Shown here piece by piece: positions 48,548 to 57,519 of a stretch of 64,000 bases of DNA. Positions within the stretch are counted from its first letter, which is position 1. Each line of letters starts with the position of its first letter. This DNA comes from Gammaproteobacteria bacterium (GTDB lineage: Bacteria > Pseudomonadota > Gammaproteobacteria > 21-64-14): assembly GCA_027013145.1 (NCBI GenBank), contig JALUXX010000003.1, positions 46,525 to 110,524 of the forward strand, written 5' to 3'. A model generated the notes under the pieces. The model made no database searches and was not told where the DNA came from. It worked only from the letters and a program-made list of their open reading frames with translations. The position numbers and the translations under genes are program-made.

Positions 48548-49768
48548 ATGTCCGCGACCTTCGACATCGCCATCGTCGGCGGCGGGCTGGTGGGTGCGAG
48601 CCTCGCCTGCGTGCTCGGCGCGCGCGGGCTGCGGGTGGCGGTCGTCGAGGCGCTCGCGCCGCCGGTCGGGGCGGGGCCGGGTTACGACGACCGCAGTCTG
48701 GCGCTGGCCTACGGCTCGCGGCGGATCTTCGCGGGGATGGGCCTGTGGGACGCGCTCGCGCCGGCGACGACGCCGATTCACCGCATCCATGTCTCCGAGC
48801 GCGGCCGCTTCGGGGTCACCCGCCTCGACCGCGACGAAGAGGGCGTGGAGGCCCTGGGCTATGTGGTCGAGAGCCGTGAGGCCGGGCGCGTACTGCTGGA
48901 TCGACTCCGTACTCTCGACACGGTCGAGTGGATCTGCCCGGCGGCCCCGGAGTCGCTCGCGGTCGAGGACGGGTCGGCGCGCGTGCGCGTCAAGGAGGGG
49001 GCAGGCGTGCGCACGCTGCGCGCACGGCTCCTGGTCGCCGCCGACGGCGCGCAGTCCGCGGTGCGCACGGCGCTGGACATCCCGACGCGGCGCTGGGAGT
49101 ACGGCCAGACCGCGGTGCTCGCCAATGTCACCCCCGAGCTCGCGCACGGCAACGTCGCCTACGAGCGCTTCACCGAACAGGGACCGCTCGCGCTGTTGCC
49201 GCTCGGCCCCGACCGCTGCGCCCTGGTGTGGACGCGGCGCGACGAAGAGGTCTCCAAGGTCCTGGGCCTTGACGACCGTGGGTTCCTCGCCGCCCTGCAG
49301 GCGTGCTTCGGCGACCGCCTGGGCCGGTTCGTACGCGTGGGGGCGCGCAGCGCGCAGCCGCTGGCGCTGACACTGGCGCTCGAGCCGGTGCGCCCGCGCG
49401 TGGCCCTGATCGGCAACGCCGCGCACACGCTCCACCCGGTGGCCGGCCAGGGCTTCAACCTCGGACTGCGCGACGCCGCGGTGCTCGGCGAGCTGATCGG
49501 CGGTGCCTGCGCGCGTGGAGACGACCCCGGTGCCCCCGCCGTGCTCGACGCCTATGCGCGCTGGCGCCGCCGCGACCAGCGCCGCACGGCGCTGTTCACC
49601 GATGCGCTGGCGCGGGTGTTCGCGCTGCCGTTGCCGCCGGTGGCGGCGGCGCGCAACGCCGGGCTCCTCGCCCTCGACCTGTGTCCCCCCGCGCGCCACT
49701 GGCTGGCGCGGCGCACGATGGGAATTGCGGGGCGCCTGCCGCGGCTCGCGCGGGGTCTGCCGCTGTGA
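48548..49768 (+). CDS. ubiH: Ubiquinone biosynthesis FAD-dependent hydroxylase UbiH
   Basis: 406-residue flavoprotein monooxygenase that would hydroxylate a ring carbon in ubiquinone synthesis. Dinucleotide motif IVGGGLVGASLACVLGARG at residues 8-26, the DG motif VAADGAQSAVR near 160, and the C-terminal FAD block LIGNAAHTLHPVAGQGFNLG near 285. Starts 5 bases after pepP; GTGA overlap with the next flavoprotein gene. Confidence 0.92.
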   Translation: MSATFDIAIVGGGLVGASLACVLGARGLRVAVVEALAPPVGAGPGYDDRSLALAYGSRRIFAGMGLWDALAPATTPIHRIHVSERGRFGVTRLDRDEEGVEALGYVVESREAGRVLLDRLRTLDTVEWICPAAPESLAVEDGSARVRVKEGAGVRTLRARLLVAADGAQSAVRTALDIPTRRWEYGQTAVLANVTPELAHGNVAYERFTEQGPLALLPLGPDRCALVWTRRDEEVSKVLGLDDRGFLAALQACFGDRLGRFVRVGARSAQPLALTLALEPVRPRVALIGNAAHTLHPVAGQGFNLGLRDAAVLGELIGGACARGDDPGAPAVLDAYARWRRRDQRRTALFTDALARVFALPLPPVAAARNAGLLALDLCPPARHWLARRTMGIAGRLPRLARGLPL

Positions 49769-50976
49769 GCGACCACTACGACGTGGTGATCGTCGGTGCC
49801 GGCACGGTGGGGGCGACGCTCGCCTGCCTGCTCGCCGGCGACGGCTTCCGCATCGCCCTCGTCGAGGCGCGCGCGCAGGCGCCGGACGAGGCGCGCGACC
49901 CGCGGGTGTGGGCGCTGACGCTCGCCTCCGAGCGCATCCTGCGCCGTGCCGGGGCCTGGCGGCGGATCGAACCCGCCGCGATCGGGGCCTTCCGCGAGCT
50001 GGAGGTGTGGGACGCGGGCGGCGGCGGGCGGATCCGTTTCGACGCCGCCGACATCGGCGCCGCGGCGCTCGGGTCGATGGTGGCCAACGCCCGCGTGCAG
50101 GCGGCGCTCTCGGCGGAGCTCGACGAACGCCCCGCCGTCACGCGCATCCGCCCGGCACGGCCTGTGGGGCTGCACTTCCGTGCCGATGGGGTCGAAGTGG
50201 CGCTCGACGCGGGCGGCGTCCTGCGCGCGCCGCTGGTGGTCGGCGCGGATGGGGCGGACTCCGCGGTGCGGCGGCTGGCGGGGATCGCCGCCGATGTGCG
50301 CGGCTACGGCCAGACGGCGGTGGCGGCCGACCTGCGTACCGAGATCGGACACGGCGAGGTCGCGCGTCAGCGCTTCCTGCCCGACGGTCCGCTGGCCCTG
50401 CTCCCGCGCGCCGACGGGCGTTGCGCACTGGTGTGGTCGACCTCCCCGGCGCACGCCGAGGCCCTGCTCGGGATGGAAGAGGCGGACTTTCGTGCCGCCG
50501 TGGAGGAGGCCTCGGAGGCGGTCCTCGGGCGCGTGCTCGAGGCCGGACCGCGGGCGGCGTTCGCGCTGCGCCTGCTGCGCGCGCGCGCCTACGTGCGTGC
50601 GGGCCTGGCGCTGGCCGGTGACGCCGCCCACACGGTGCACCCGCTCGCCGGTCAGGGCGTCAACCTGGGCCTGCTCGACGCCGCGGCGCTCGCCGAGGTG
50701 CTCGTGCAGGCGCGCGCCGCGGGGCGTGCGTTCGGGGCACTGCACGTGCTGCGCCGCTACGAGCGCTGGCGCAAGGGTGACAACCTGGCGACGGCGCAGG
50801 TGCTCGACGCCTTCAAGCACCTGTTCGGCTCGCCGCTCGTGCCGGTGCGTCGTCTGCGCAACCTCGGGCTCGATCTCACCGACGCCGCAGTCCCGCTCAA
50901 GCGCCTGATCATGCGCCGCGCCAGCGGCCTGTCCGGCGATCTGCCGGCGATCGCGCGCCCGGGTGCGGACGTCTGA
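49765..50976 (+). CDS. Second ubiquinone-pathway FAD-dependent hydroxylase (UbiI/VisC-like)
   Basis: 403-residue paralogue of the preceding protein, with IVGAGTVGATLACLLAGDG near the N-terminus, VGADGADSAVRRLAG near 153 and LAGDAAHTVHPLAGQGVNLG near 286. Position after ubiH matches ubiI in E. coli, but sequence alone does not separate UbiI, UbiF and UbiL types. GTG at 49765 overlaps the ubiH stop, so expression is coupled. Confidence 0.9.
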   Translation: MSDHYDVVIVGAGTVGATLACLLAGDGFRIALVEARAQAPDEARDPRVWALTLASERILRRAGAWRRIEPAAIGAFRELEVWDAGGGGRIRFDAADIGAAALGSMVANARVQAALSAELDERPAVTRIRPARPVGLHFRADGVEVALDAGGVLRAPLVVGADGADSAVRRLAGIAADVRGYGQTAVAADLRTEIGHGEVARQRFLPDGPLALLPRADGRCALVWSTSPAHAEALLGMEEADFRAAVEEASEAVLGRVLEAGPRAAFALRLLRARAYVRAGLALAGDAAHTVHPLAGQGVNLGLLDAAALAEVLVQARAAGRAFGALHVLRRYERWRKGDNLATAQVLDAFKHLFGSPLVPVRRLRNLGLDLTDAAVPLKRLIMRRASGLSGDLPAIARPGADV

Positions 50977-50988
50977 GCGGGCCGGCGG

Positions 50989-52224
50989 ATGGATCCGCTG
51001 AGCGTCGTCTCCGTCCTGCTCACCGTCGCCGCCGCATTCGGTTACCTCAACGAGCGCTACCTGCGCCTGCCCACCACCATCGGTTTGATGTTCATCGCGC
51101 TGGTGATGTCGCTGGCCTTGGCGGTCCTCGGTCGCTTCGGCCTTGCGCCGGCGCACGCGGTGCGCGGTTTCCTCGCGCACATCGACTTCAATGAGGTGTT
51201 GATGCACGGCATGCTCTCGTTCCTGCTCTTCGCCGGGGCGCTGCACGTCAACCTCGAGGACCTCAGCCGCAACCGGTGGACCGTGGGACTGCTGGCGACG
51301 GGCGGCGTGATCGTGTCCACGGCGCTGATCGGGATCGGGGCGTACGGCCTGTTCGGGATACTGGGTATCGACGTACCGCTGATCGACTGCCTCCTCTTCG
51401 GCGCGTTGATCTCGCCCACCGACCCCATCGCGGTGCTCGCCGTGCTCAAGAGCGTCGGCGTCTCACGCGATCTGGAGGCGAAGATCGCCGGAGAGTCGCT
51501 GTTCAACGACGGAGTCGGCGTGGTGGTCTTCCTGGTGTTGCTGGGGATCGCCGCGGAAGGAGGCGGCGTGCGCGCCGGCGACATCGGGCTGCTCTTCGCT
51601 CGCGAGGCGCTCGGCGGCGCCGTGTTCGGGCTCGCCGCCGGCTATGTCGCCTACCGGATGCTGCGGGGAGTGGATCACTACTCGGTCGAGGTGCTGATCA
51701 CCCTGGCCCTGGTGGCGGGCGGCTATGCCCTTGCGGACCATCTGCACCTGTCCGGGCCGATCGCCATTGTCGTCGCCGGCCTGCTCATCGGCAACCACGG
51801 CCGTCTGCTGGCGATGTCGGCGACGACGCGCGCGCACCTCGACACCTTCTGGGAACTCGTGGACGAGACGCTCAATGCGGTTCTGTTCGTACTCATCGGG
51901 CTCGAGGTGCTGGTCCTGACCTTCACCCCGACCCTGTTGGTCGCCGGTCTGCTCGCCATACCCCTGGTGCTCGTGGCGCGCTTCGTCAGCGTCGGGGTCC
52001 CGGTACGGCTGATCGGTCGCGCGCGCGAGTTCAGCCCGCACGCCGTCCCGGTGCTCACCTGGGGCGGCCTGCGCGGCGGGATTTCGGTGGCACTCGCCCT
52101 GTCGCTGCCGCCCGGGCCGCATCGCCCCGTGATCCTGGCGGTGACCTATATCGTCGTGGTCTTTTCGATCCTCGTTCAGGGGCTCACGGTCGGGCGCCTG
52201 GCGCGGGCGGCCGGCGCCGGTTGA
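50989..52224 (+). CDS. CPA1-family sodium/proton antiporter (NhaP-like)
   Basis: Inner-membrane exchanger of 411 residues with about 12 helices. The ion-binding helices contain SPTDPIAVLAVLK near residue 138 and the CPA1 hallmark GESLFNDGVGVVVF near 166; a conserved Arg region GLRGGISVALALSL is near the end. It has no long C-terminal cytoplasmic domain. It begins 12 bases after the ubi gene, and its last 49 bases overlap the 3' end of the convergent SGNH hydrolase gene. Confidence 0.92.
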   Translation: MDPLSVVSVLLTVAAAFGYLNERYLRLPTTIGLMFIALVMSLALAVLGRFGLAPAHAVRGFLAHIDFNEVLMHGMLSFLLFAGALHVNLEDLSRNRWTVGLLATGGVIVSTALIGIGAYGLFGILGIDVPLIDCLLFGALISPTDPIAVLAVLKSVGVSRDLEAKIAGESLFNDGVGVVVFLVLLGIAAEGGGVRAGDIGLLFAREALGGAVFGLAAGYVAYRMLRGVDHYSVEVLITLALVAGGYALADHLHLSGPIAIVVAGLLIGNHGRLLAMSATTRAHLDTFWELVDETLNAVLFVLIGLEVLVLTFTPTLLVAGLLAIPLVLVARFVSVGVPVRLIGRAREFSPHAVPVLTWGGLRGGISVALALSLPPGPHRPVILAVTYIVVVFSILVQGLTVGRLARAAGAG

Positions 52225-53219
52225 ATCGTGCCGCCGGAACGGCCGCTGGGGTGCAGTGCCGACCCGAGCAACGCCATGCCGAGTACGATCAACAGCGCCG
52301 TACCGGGCTCGGGTATCGCCGTGCGCGCGGCGGACGCGAGAATGCGGTGGGCCGCGGCGGTCGGGTGGATGGCGTCCCAGAAAAGATGGCGCGAAGGGTC
52401 GGAGCAGACCGCGGCCGCCGGATCCGCCACCCCGAAGCGCAGGCACGGGCCGGTCACGTCCGTGAGGCCGAAGACGGCGGGATCCGCCGCGATCCGGTCG
52501 GTGAGGCCGAAGACGTCCAACCCCACAATATGGGCATCGGGGTTGGCCACCCGCAGGTTGCCGAGTTCCGCGCCGAGGAGCGCGTCGAAGGCCGCGGACA
52601 GGCGCGTCGCGCCGGTGGACGCCCCGGCGGCGCGCGCCGCCGGGGTGAGCCCGAGGTCGGGGACATTGGGTACCAGAATCGTGCCGGCCCCGGCGCCGAG
52701 GAGGTCCCTCACGACGGTACCGACATCGGCGGCGGCGGTGTTCACCGCGGCGAGCGGGTCCGCGGAGGTGAGCGCGTCGCGCACGTCGTTGGCCCCGCCC
52801 CATACCACGTAGAGCGCGTCGCGCGGCAGGCCTCCGGGATTGGCCCTACGCAAGGCGGCGCCCTGCGCGAGCAGCGAGGGGGAAGGTCCTGCGGTCAGGG
52901 GGCCGGTGCGCGCGCCGCCGAAGGCGTAGTCGGTGCCGCCGGCGAGCGAGGGCGCCGCGCGAAGCCCCAGCATCCCGGCGAGGTCTTCCACCCACACCGG
53001 ACCGTTGCTGAAGCGCCCTCCCGCATAGGGCAGCGAGGGGATCGGCGCGAACGGCGGGGTGGAGATCGCGCCCCCGGTCGCGAGGAAGACGTTGCCGCTG
53101 TCCGAGAGGCTGTCGCCGAGCACGAACAGGCGACTGAAGGGCACGGCCTGCGCCGCCTGTGCAATCAGGCCGAGGGCGGCGGCCAGCAGCAACGCGAATC
53201 CCGGGCGATGAATGGACAT
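52176..53219 (-). CDS. Exported SGNH/GDSL hydrolase with PEP-CTERM-like C-terminal anchor
   Basis: 347-residue secreted esterase/lipase-type protein. Signal peptide (MSIHRPGFALLLAAALGLIAQAAQA), block I FVLGDSLSDSGN with the nucleophile Ser, YVVWGGANDVRD (block III Asn) and WDAIHPTAAAH with catalytic Asp/His. Near residue 300 the sequence IPEPGTALLIVLGMALLGSAL looks like a PEP-CTERM sorting signal (Pro-Glu-Pro plus one helix). Unlike standard ones it is followed by about 28 Arg/Pro-rich residues. No exosortase is in the window. ATG at 53219 is set by the signal peptide and a GGGGGG-type site. Confidence 0.85.
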   Translation of the reverse strand: MSIHRPGFALLLAAALGLIAQAAQAVPFSRLFVLGDSLSDSGNVFLATGGAISTPPFAPIPSLPYAGGRFSNGPVWVEDLAGMLGLRAAPSLAGGTDYAFGGARTGPLTAGPSPSLLAQGAALRRANPGGLPRDALYVVWGGANDVRDALTSADPLAAVNTAAADVGTVVRDLLGAGAGTILVPNVPDLGLTPAARAAGASTGATRLSAAFDALLGAELGNLRVANPDAHIVGLDVFGLTDRIAADPAVFGLTDVTGPCLRFGVADPAAAVCSDPSRHLFWDAIHPTAAAHRILASAARTAIPEPGTALLIVLGMALLGSALHPSGRSGGTIQPAPAARARRPTVSP

Positions 53220-53312
53220 GACGGTTCCCCCCTTTTGCGTGGTCGGTGTCGGTCGTCTGCCTGCGGCCGTTGCGGCCGGCCCCGCGATCCGCACGCCCCG
53301 CGGGGCGTGTCG

Positions 53313-53867
53313 CTACTGTCGCGGCGGCGGGCGCCGCAGCTTGCGCTGCAGCGTGCGCCGGTGCATCCCCAGCGCCCGCGCCGCCGCGGAGACGTTGTGA
53401 TCGTGTTCCAGCAGGACCCGTTGCAGGTGCTCCCATTCGAGCCGCTGCACCGACAGCGGTCGCTCCGCCGCCGGGGTCGACGGGTCGCCGTCCCCGCGGT
53501 GCAGCGCCGCGAGGACCTCGTCGGCGTCGGCGGGCTTGGTCAGATAGTGTGTCGCGCCCAGCTTGATCGCCTCGACGGCCGTGGCGATGCTGGCGTAGCC
53601 GGTGAGCACGACGATGCGCATGTGCTCGTCAAGTTCGTGCAGCCGCCGCACCAGCTCCAGCCCCGAGCGCTCCGCCAGCCGCAGGTCGACGACGGCGTAC
53701 TCCGGCGCGCAGCGTTCCGCGAGCGTCAGCGCACCGTCCAGGTCGAGCGCAGTGAGGACCTCGAAGCCGCGCCGCCCCAGCGCCTCGGAAAGGACCCCGC
53801 AGAAGGTCTCATCGTCGTCGACGAGCAGCAGGCGGGGGGCGTCGTCCGCGGCTTCAGGCGCGATCAT
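53313..53867 (-). CDS. regA: RegA/PrrA/ActR-type response regulator
   Basis: 184-residue redox response regulator. Receiver domain: acidic pocket DDDE near residue 17, phospho-acceptor in VVDLRL near 60, and the TGY / TKP signature residues (VVLTGYASIATAV, LTKPAD). A short Fis-type helix-turn-helix closes it: HNVSAAARALGMHRRTLQRKLRR. Length and the small HTH are typical of RegA. The start overlaps the regB 3' end by 14 bases. Confidence 0.92.
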   Translation of the reverse strand: MIAPEAADDAPRLLLVDDDETFCGVLSEALGRRGFEVLTALDLDGALTLAERCAPEYAVVDLRLAERSGLELVRRLHELDEHMRIVVLTGYASIATAVEAIKLGATHYLTKPADADEVLAALHRGDGDPSTPAAERPLSVQRLEWEHLQRVLLEHDHNVSAAARALGMHRRTLQRKLRRPPPRQ

Positions 53868-55200
53868 CTTCCGGGCCCGTACCCAGCCGCCGCAACGGCA
53901 GCTCGATGTGCGCGCAGGTGCCGCCGCCGGTGCGCGGTTGCAGGGTGACCGTCCCCCCGAGGCGTTCGATGGCGGCATGGGCCAGGAACAGACCCAGCCC
54001 GAGGCCTTCGGCCTTGCTGGTGTAGGGGCCGCGACCGGCGGCCCGCGAGGCCGCCGGCGCGAGACCCGCGCCGCGGTCGCAGATGCGGATGCGCAGCCGC
54101 TGCGCGTCCCAGTCCGCGCTCAGCTCCACCGCCTCCGGCGAGGCGTCGGCGGCGTTGTTGAGGATGGTCACCAGCGCCTGCTCGAGGGTCTGCTCGGCGA
54201 GGATGCGCGGGCCGGGGCGATCCCGCTCGAAGGACACGCGCGCCGCCGCGCCCCCGCGCAACGCCCGCCAGCCGGCGACGACCTCGTCGATGAAGACGTC
54301 CGCGGGCAGCGGGCGGCCCCCTTCGGCGCGTGCGCTCCCGGCCGCGGCGGCGATGGCGGCCAGCGCCTGTTTGCAGCGGTCGACCTGCCCGCGCAGCAGG
54401 TGCAGACGCGGGGCCTCGGTCGCGCATCCGTCGTCGCGTTCCATTTCGCGCAGCACCGTCGCCATGGTGGCGAGCGGCGTGCCGAGTTCGTGGGCGGCGC
54501 CGGCGGCGAGCGTCCCCAGGGCGATCAAGCGCTCGTCGCGCAGCGCCCGCTCGCGGCGCTCCGCGAGCAGGCGGTCGCGCCGGCGCAGGGTGCCCGCCAT
54601 GCGCGCGACGTAGTGGGCGAGCAGGCCCGCGCTGAACACGAAGCCGACCCACATGCCGATGATGTGCAGTTCGAAGGACTGCGCGGCCAGGCGCGTGTCG
54701 CGCGACAATGGCATCTCCTCCCACATCAACGCCGAGTAGCACAGGACAGTGACGGCCGCGAGCAGGCGCGTGTGCATCGGCGGCAGCACCGTCGCGGCGA
54801 TCGTGATCGGCAGCAACAGCAGCCACACGAACGGATTGAAGGCGCCGCCGGAGAAGTATAGCAGCCCGGTGAGGGCGCCGATGTCGACCAGCAACTGCAG
54901 CAGGAACTCCGCCGGCCGGACCTCGCCCCCGCGCCGGATCCTCCGGTACGTGTAGACGTTGAACAGGGCCAGGGCCGCGATGATGCCGCCCATCGGCGCG
55001 AGCGGCAGCGCGAAGCCGAAGCCGTACACCGCACCGAGCACCGCCAGCGCCTGTGCGACGACGGCGGCGTTGCGCAACGCGAACAGGCGGCGCAGATTCT
55101 GCGCCGCCGAGGGTTCCGCGCCCGCAGCCGTGAACGAAAAGGGCAAGTTCCGGATCCTGCGCCGTGGCGTGCGGCCGTGTGCCGCGCGACGATCGGTCAC
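53854..55200 (-). CDS. regB: RegB/PrrB-type redox sensor histidine kinase
   Basis: 448-residue sensor kinase. Six hydrophobic helices (about 45-215) include the quinone-sensing heptapeptide GGAFNPF near residue 118. The H-box is AAGAAHELGTPLATMATV with His near 235, followed by N-box (ILNNAADASPEAV) and G boxes (CDRGAGLAP, GLGLGLFLAHAAIERLGG). The linker before the H-box (RDERLIALGTLAA) lacks the redox-active Cys described for Rhodobacter RegB. Start GTG at 55200 gives a family-like N-terminus. It is divergent from the copper-related genes. Confidence 0.92.
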   Translation of the reverse strand: MTDRRAAHGRTPRRRIRNLPFSFTAAGAEPSAAQNLRRLFALRNAAVVAQALAVLGAVYGFGFALPLAPMGGIIAALALFNVYTYRRIRRGGEVRPAEFLLQLLVDIGALTGLLYFSGGAFNPFVWLLLLPITIAATVLPPMHTRLLAAVTVLCYSALMWEEMPLSRDTRLAAQSFELHIIGMWVGFVFSAGLLAHYVARMAGTLRRRDRLLAERRERALRDERLIALGTLAAGAAHELGTPLATMATVLREMERDDGCATEAPRLHLLRGQVDRCKQALAAIAAAAGSARAEGGRPLPADVFIDEVVAGWRALRGGAAARVSFERDRPGPRILAEQTLEQALVTILNNAADASPEAVELSADWDAQRLRIRICDRGAGLAPAASRAAGRGPYTSKAEGLGLGLFLAHAAIERLGGTVTLQPRTGGGTCAHIELPLRRLGTGPEDDRA

Positions 55201-55282
55201 ATTGTAGCGGCCCGGACCGGTTGCTAGTATCCCACGCCGTTTACCGCCGCCTAACAGGGCCGGTGCGCAGAGGGGGTCCCGA

Positions 55283-56149
55283 TTGTTCGTCGCCGCGCGT
55301 CGTTTGTACGCCCTGCTGTTCGCCGCCGCGTCGATCCTGTCCGGCGCCGCCCACGCGCATGCGATCGCGGGCATGCGCGTGTTTCCCGCGACGCTGAGCT
55401 TCGACGATCCCGGGGTGGCCAACGAGTTCTCCGCCGTGTTCGGCCGTATGCGGGCGCCGGGACAGGTGCAGAAGGACCTGTCCCTCGACTATTCCAAGAC
55501 GCTCACCCGCCGCTTCGGGCTGTCGGTCGGCGGCGATTACCTGTGGCAGATACCCGACGCGGGCGGGGCCGTGCGGGGATGGGACAATCTCGCGCTCGGG
55601 GCGCAATATCAGCTCTTCGTCGACGGCCCCCGCGAGGCGATCGGGCTCCTCGGGCTCGGTGCGTCCGTGGGCGGCACCGGCAGCGCCGCGGTCGCCGACG
55701 CGCACTCCACGATCTCGCCCGAGTTCGCATTCGGCAAGGGCATGGGCGATCTGCCCTGGGGCCTGCGCTACCTGCGACCCTTCGCGGTGACCGGCGCCGT
55801 CTCGGGGGATCTTCCGGTCTCGGGCCCGGATCCCGACGTGCTGAACTGGGCCTTTTCCGTCCAGTACAATCTGGCCTACCTGCAGGATTTCGTCCGCTAC
55901 ATCGGGCTCGGGCGGCCCTTCAGCCGGATGATTCCGATCGTGGAGTTCCCGTTGCAGACCGTCGCCGGCCGTACCACCGGCACGATCAATCCCGGGGTCA
56001 TCTGGCTCGGGCACTACTATCAGATCGGACTCGAGGCGCAGATCCCGGTCAACGCGGCATCGGGCTCGGGCGTGGGCTTCCTGCTCGGGGTCGATCTCTA
56101 CCTCGACGACCTGCTGCCGCACAGTCTGGGGCGGGCGCTGTGGCGATGA
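55283..56149 (+). CDS. Exported protein, probable outer-membrane beta-barrel
   Basis: 288-residue protein with a signal peptide (MFVAARRLYALLFAAASILSGAAHA) and an otherwise beta-rich, Gly- and aromatic-rich body with alternating hydrophobic stretches (LALGAQYQLFVDG, PWGLRYLRPFAVTGAV, YYQIGLEAQIPV). This suggests an outer-membrane barrel, but no family is recognised with confidence. TTG at 55283 follows GAGGGGG. Its stop overlaps copC (ATGA), so it belongs to the copper gene run. Confidence 0.65.
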   Translation: MFVAARRLYALLFAAASILSGAAHAHAIAGMRVFPATLSFDDPGVANEFSAVFGRMRAPGQVQKDLSLDYSKTLTRRFGLSVGGDYLWQIPDAGGAVRGWDNLALGAQYQLFVDGPREAIGLLGLGASVGGTGSAAVADAHSTISPEFAFGKGMGDLPWGLRYLRPFAVTGAVSGDLPVSGPDPDVLNWAFSVQYNLAYLQDFVRYIGLGRPFSRMIPIVEFPLQTVAGRTTGTINPGVIWLGHYYQIGLEAQIPVNAASGSGVGFLLGVDLYLDDLLPHSLGRALWR

Positions 56150-56520
56150 GCCTTTTCCCCCGTGCGTGCGGCCTCGCCGCTCTGTGTCTTTCCGGGGTTC
56201 TGGCCGTTTCCGGGGTGGCCTGGGCGCATGCCTTTCCGGTGCGGTCAGCACCGGCGGTTGGCGCCGTTTTGAAGGTAGCCCCCAAACGGATGACGATCTG
56301 GTTCGACGCGGATCTCTCGCCGTTCTTCTCGCACCTTGTGGTTACCGCGGCGGACGGACGCAAGGTGAGCGTGGGTCGTGCCCGCGTGCCCGCCGGGCAT
56401 CCGCGGGAGCTGACCGTGAAACTGCGCGCACTCGCACCCGGGACCTATTTCGTCGCCTGGAGCGTGGTGGCGGCGGACGGTCACCACACCGAGGGGCGCT
56501 TCCGATTCGTGGTTCGCTAG
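56146..56520 (+). CDS. copC: CopC-type periplasmic copper-binding protein
   Basis: 124-residue small cupredoxin-like carrier. The signal peptide should be cut after AWA, leaving mature N-terminal His (HAFPVRSAPA), which forms part of the Cu(II) site in CopC proteins. The second ligand region is DGHHTEGRF near the end, and the core motif MTIWFDADLSPFFSHL is present. Its start overlaps the upstream gene; copD follows after 6 bases. Confidence 0.93.
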   Translation: MSLFPRACGLAALCLSGVLAVSGVAWAHAFPVRSAPAVGAVLKVAPKRMTIWFDADLSPFFSHLVVTAADGRKVSVGRARVPAGHPRELTVKLRALAPGTYFVAWSVVAADGHHTEGRFRFVVR

Positions 56521-56526
56521 ACTCCC

Positions 56527-57519
56527 ATGCAGATTTTGTTCGTCGGGGCCACTTGGCTCGATGTGACCGCGTTGTGCATCGCGGTCGGGGCGGCAGCATG
56601 CACTTCCTGGCTGCTGCCCGAGCCTTCGGCGCCGGTCGCATATCGGCTACGGATCGGGTTCGGAGCGGCGCTGGCGCTGTTCACCGCCTCCACTATCGTG
56701 TTGTGCGTGGCGCGCACCCTGGAGATGAGCGGGGCGGGGTGGAGTGGACTCGGCCGCTATCTGCCGCTTGTGGTGGGCGAGACGAGGTTCGGCGCGTTGT
56801 GGCGCGTACGCGGCTACGCACTGGCCGTCGCTTGGGTGGCGGCCCTGCCCTATCTGGTCCGCGGTCGGCTCGCCAAAGGCGCCGCCGTGACGCTGATCGC
56901 CGCGTGTGCGGTGGGCGCCTTCGCGCGGGCGGCCTCCGGGCATGCCGGCGACACCGGCATGGTCGCCGTGCCCGTATGGATCGACATGGCCCACTTGGTC
57001 GCCGCTGCCGGCTGGGTCGGTCCGCTGCTGGTGCTGCCGGCTGTGGTGTTTCCCCGCCTTCGCGCGCCGGGCGACGTCCCCGGATTCGCGGCCCTCTTCG
57101 GCCGTCTGTCGGCCCTGGCGGGCGCGGCGCTGGCCCTGGTCGTCGCCACCGGCCTCTACAACGCCTGGCACGGGCTGGGCCGGCCCGCTGCGCTGTGGAC
57201 GAGCGCTTACGGGCGCATCCTGCTCGCGAAGCTCGGACTCGTCGCCATCATGGTCACCATCGGGGCGCACAACCGCTGGGTCAAACTTCCGGCCCTGCGG
57301 CGGTCGGTTCCCGCGGAGGCGGCCCGGTGGGTCCGGCGCGCGGCACGCGCGGTGGTGGTGGAGGCGTGGTTGGCCGTGGCTGTGCTATTGGCCGCCGCCC
57401 TGCTGCACCACGCGGTGCCGCCGGCCGACCGGCGGCCGGTCGCGGCGGTCCCCGCTCCCGCGCCGGTGGACTCGAATGGCGCTCTGCGCCTGGCACACCC
57501 GGAGCCGACTGTGGCGTGA
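56527..57519 (+). CDS. copD: CopD-type copper resistance/uptake membrane protein
   Basis: 330-residue inner-membrane protein with about eight helices, partner of CopC in moving copper across the inner membrane. Typical CopD residues are seen in WIDMAHLVAAAGWVGPLLVLP near residue 151 and GRILLAKLGLVAIMVTIGAHNRW near 228. Its GTG-containing 3' end overlaps the next gene by four bases. Direction of copper movement cannot be told from sequence. Confidence 0.9.
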   Translation: MQILFVGATWLDVTALCIAVGAAACTSWLLPEPSAPVAYRLRIGFGAALALFTASTIVLCVARTLEMSGAGWSGLGRYLPLVVGETRFGALWRVRGYALAVAWVAALPYLVRGRLAKGAAVTLIAACAVGAFARAASGHAGDTGMVAVPVWIDMAHLVAAAGWVGPLLVLPAVVFPRLRAPGDVPGFAALFGRLSALAGAALALVVATGLYNAWHGLGRPAALWTSAYGRILLAKLGLVAIMVTIGAHNRWVKLPALRRSVPAEAARWVRRAARAVVVEAWLAVAVLLAAALLHHAVPPADRRPVAAVPAPAPVDSNGALRLAHPEPTVA

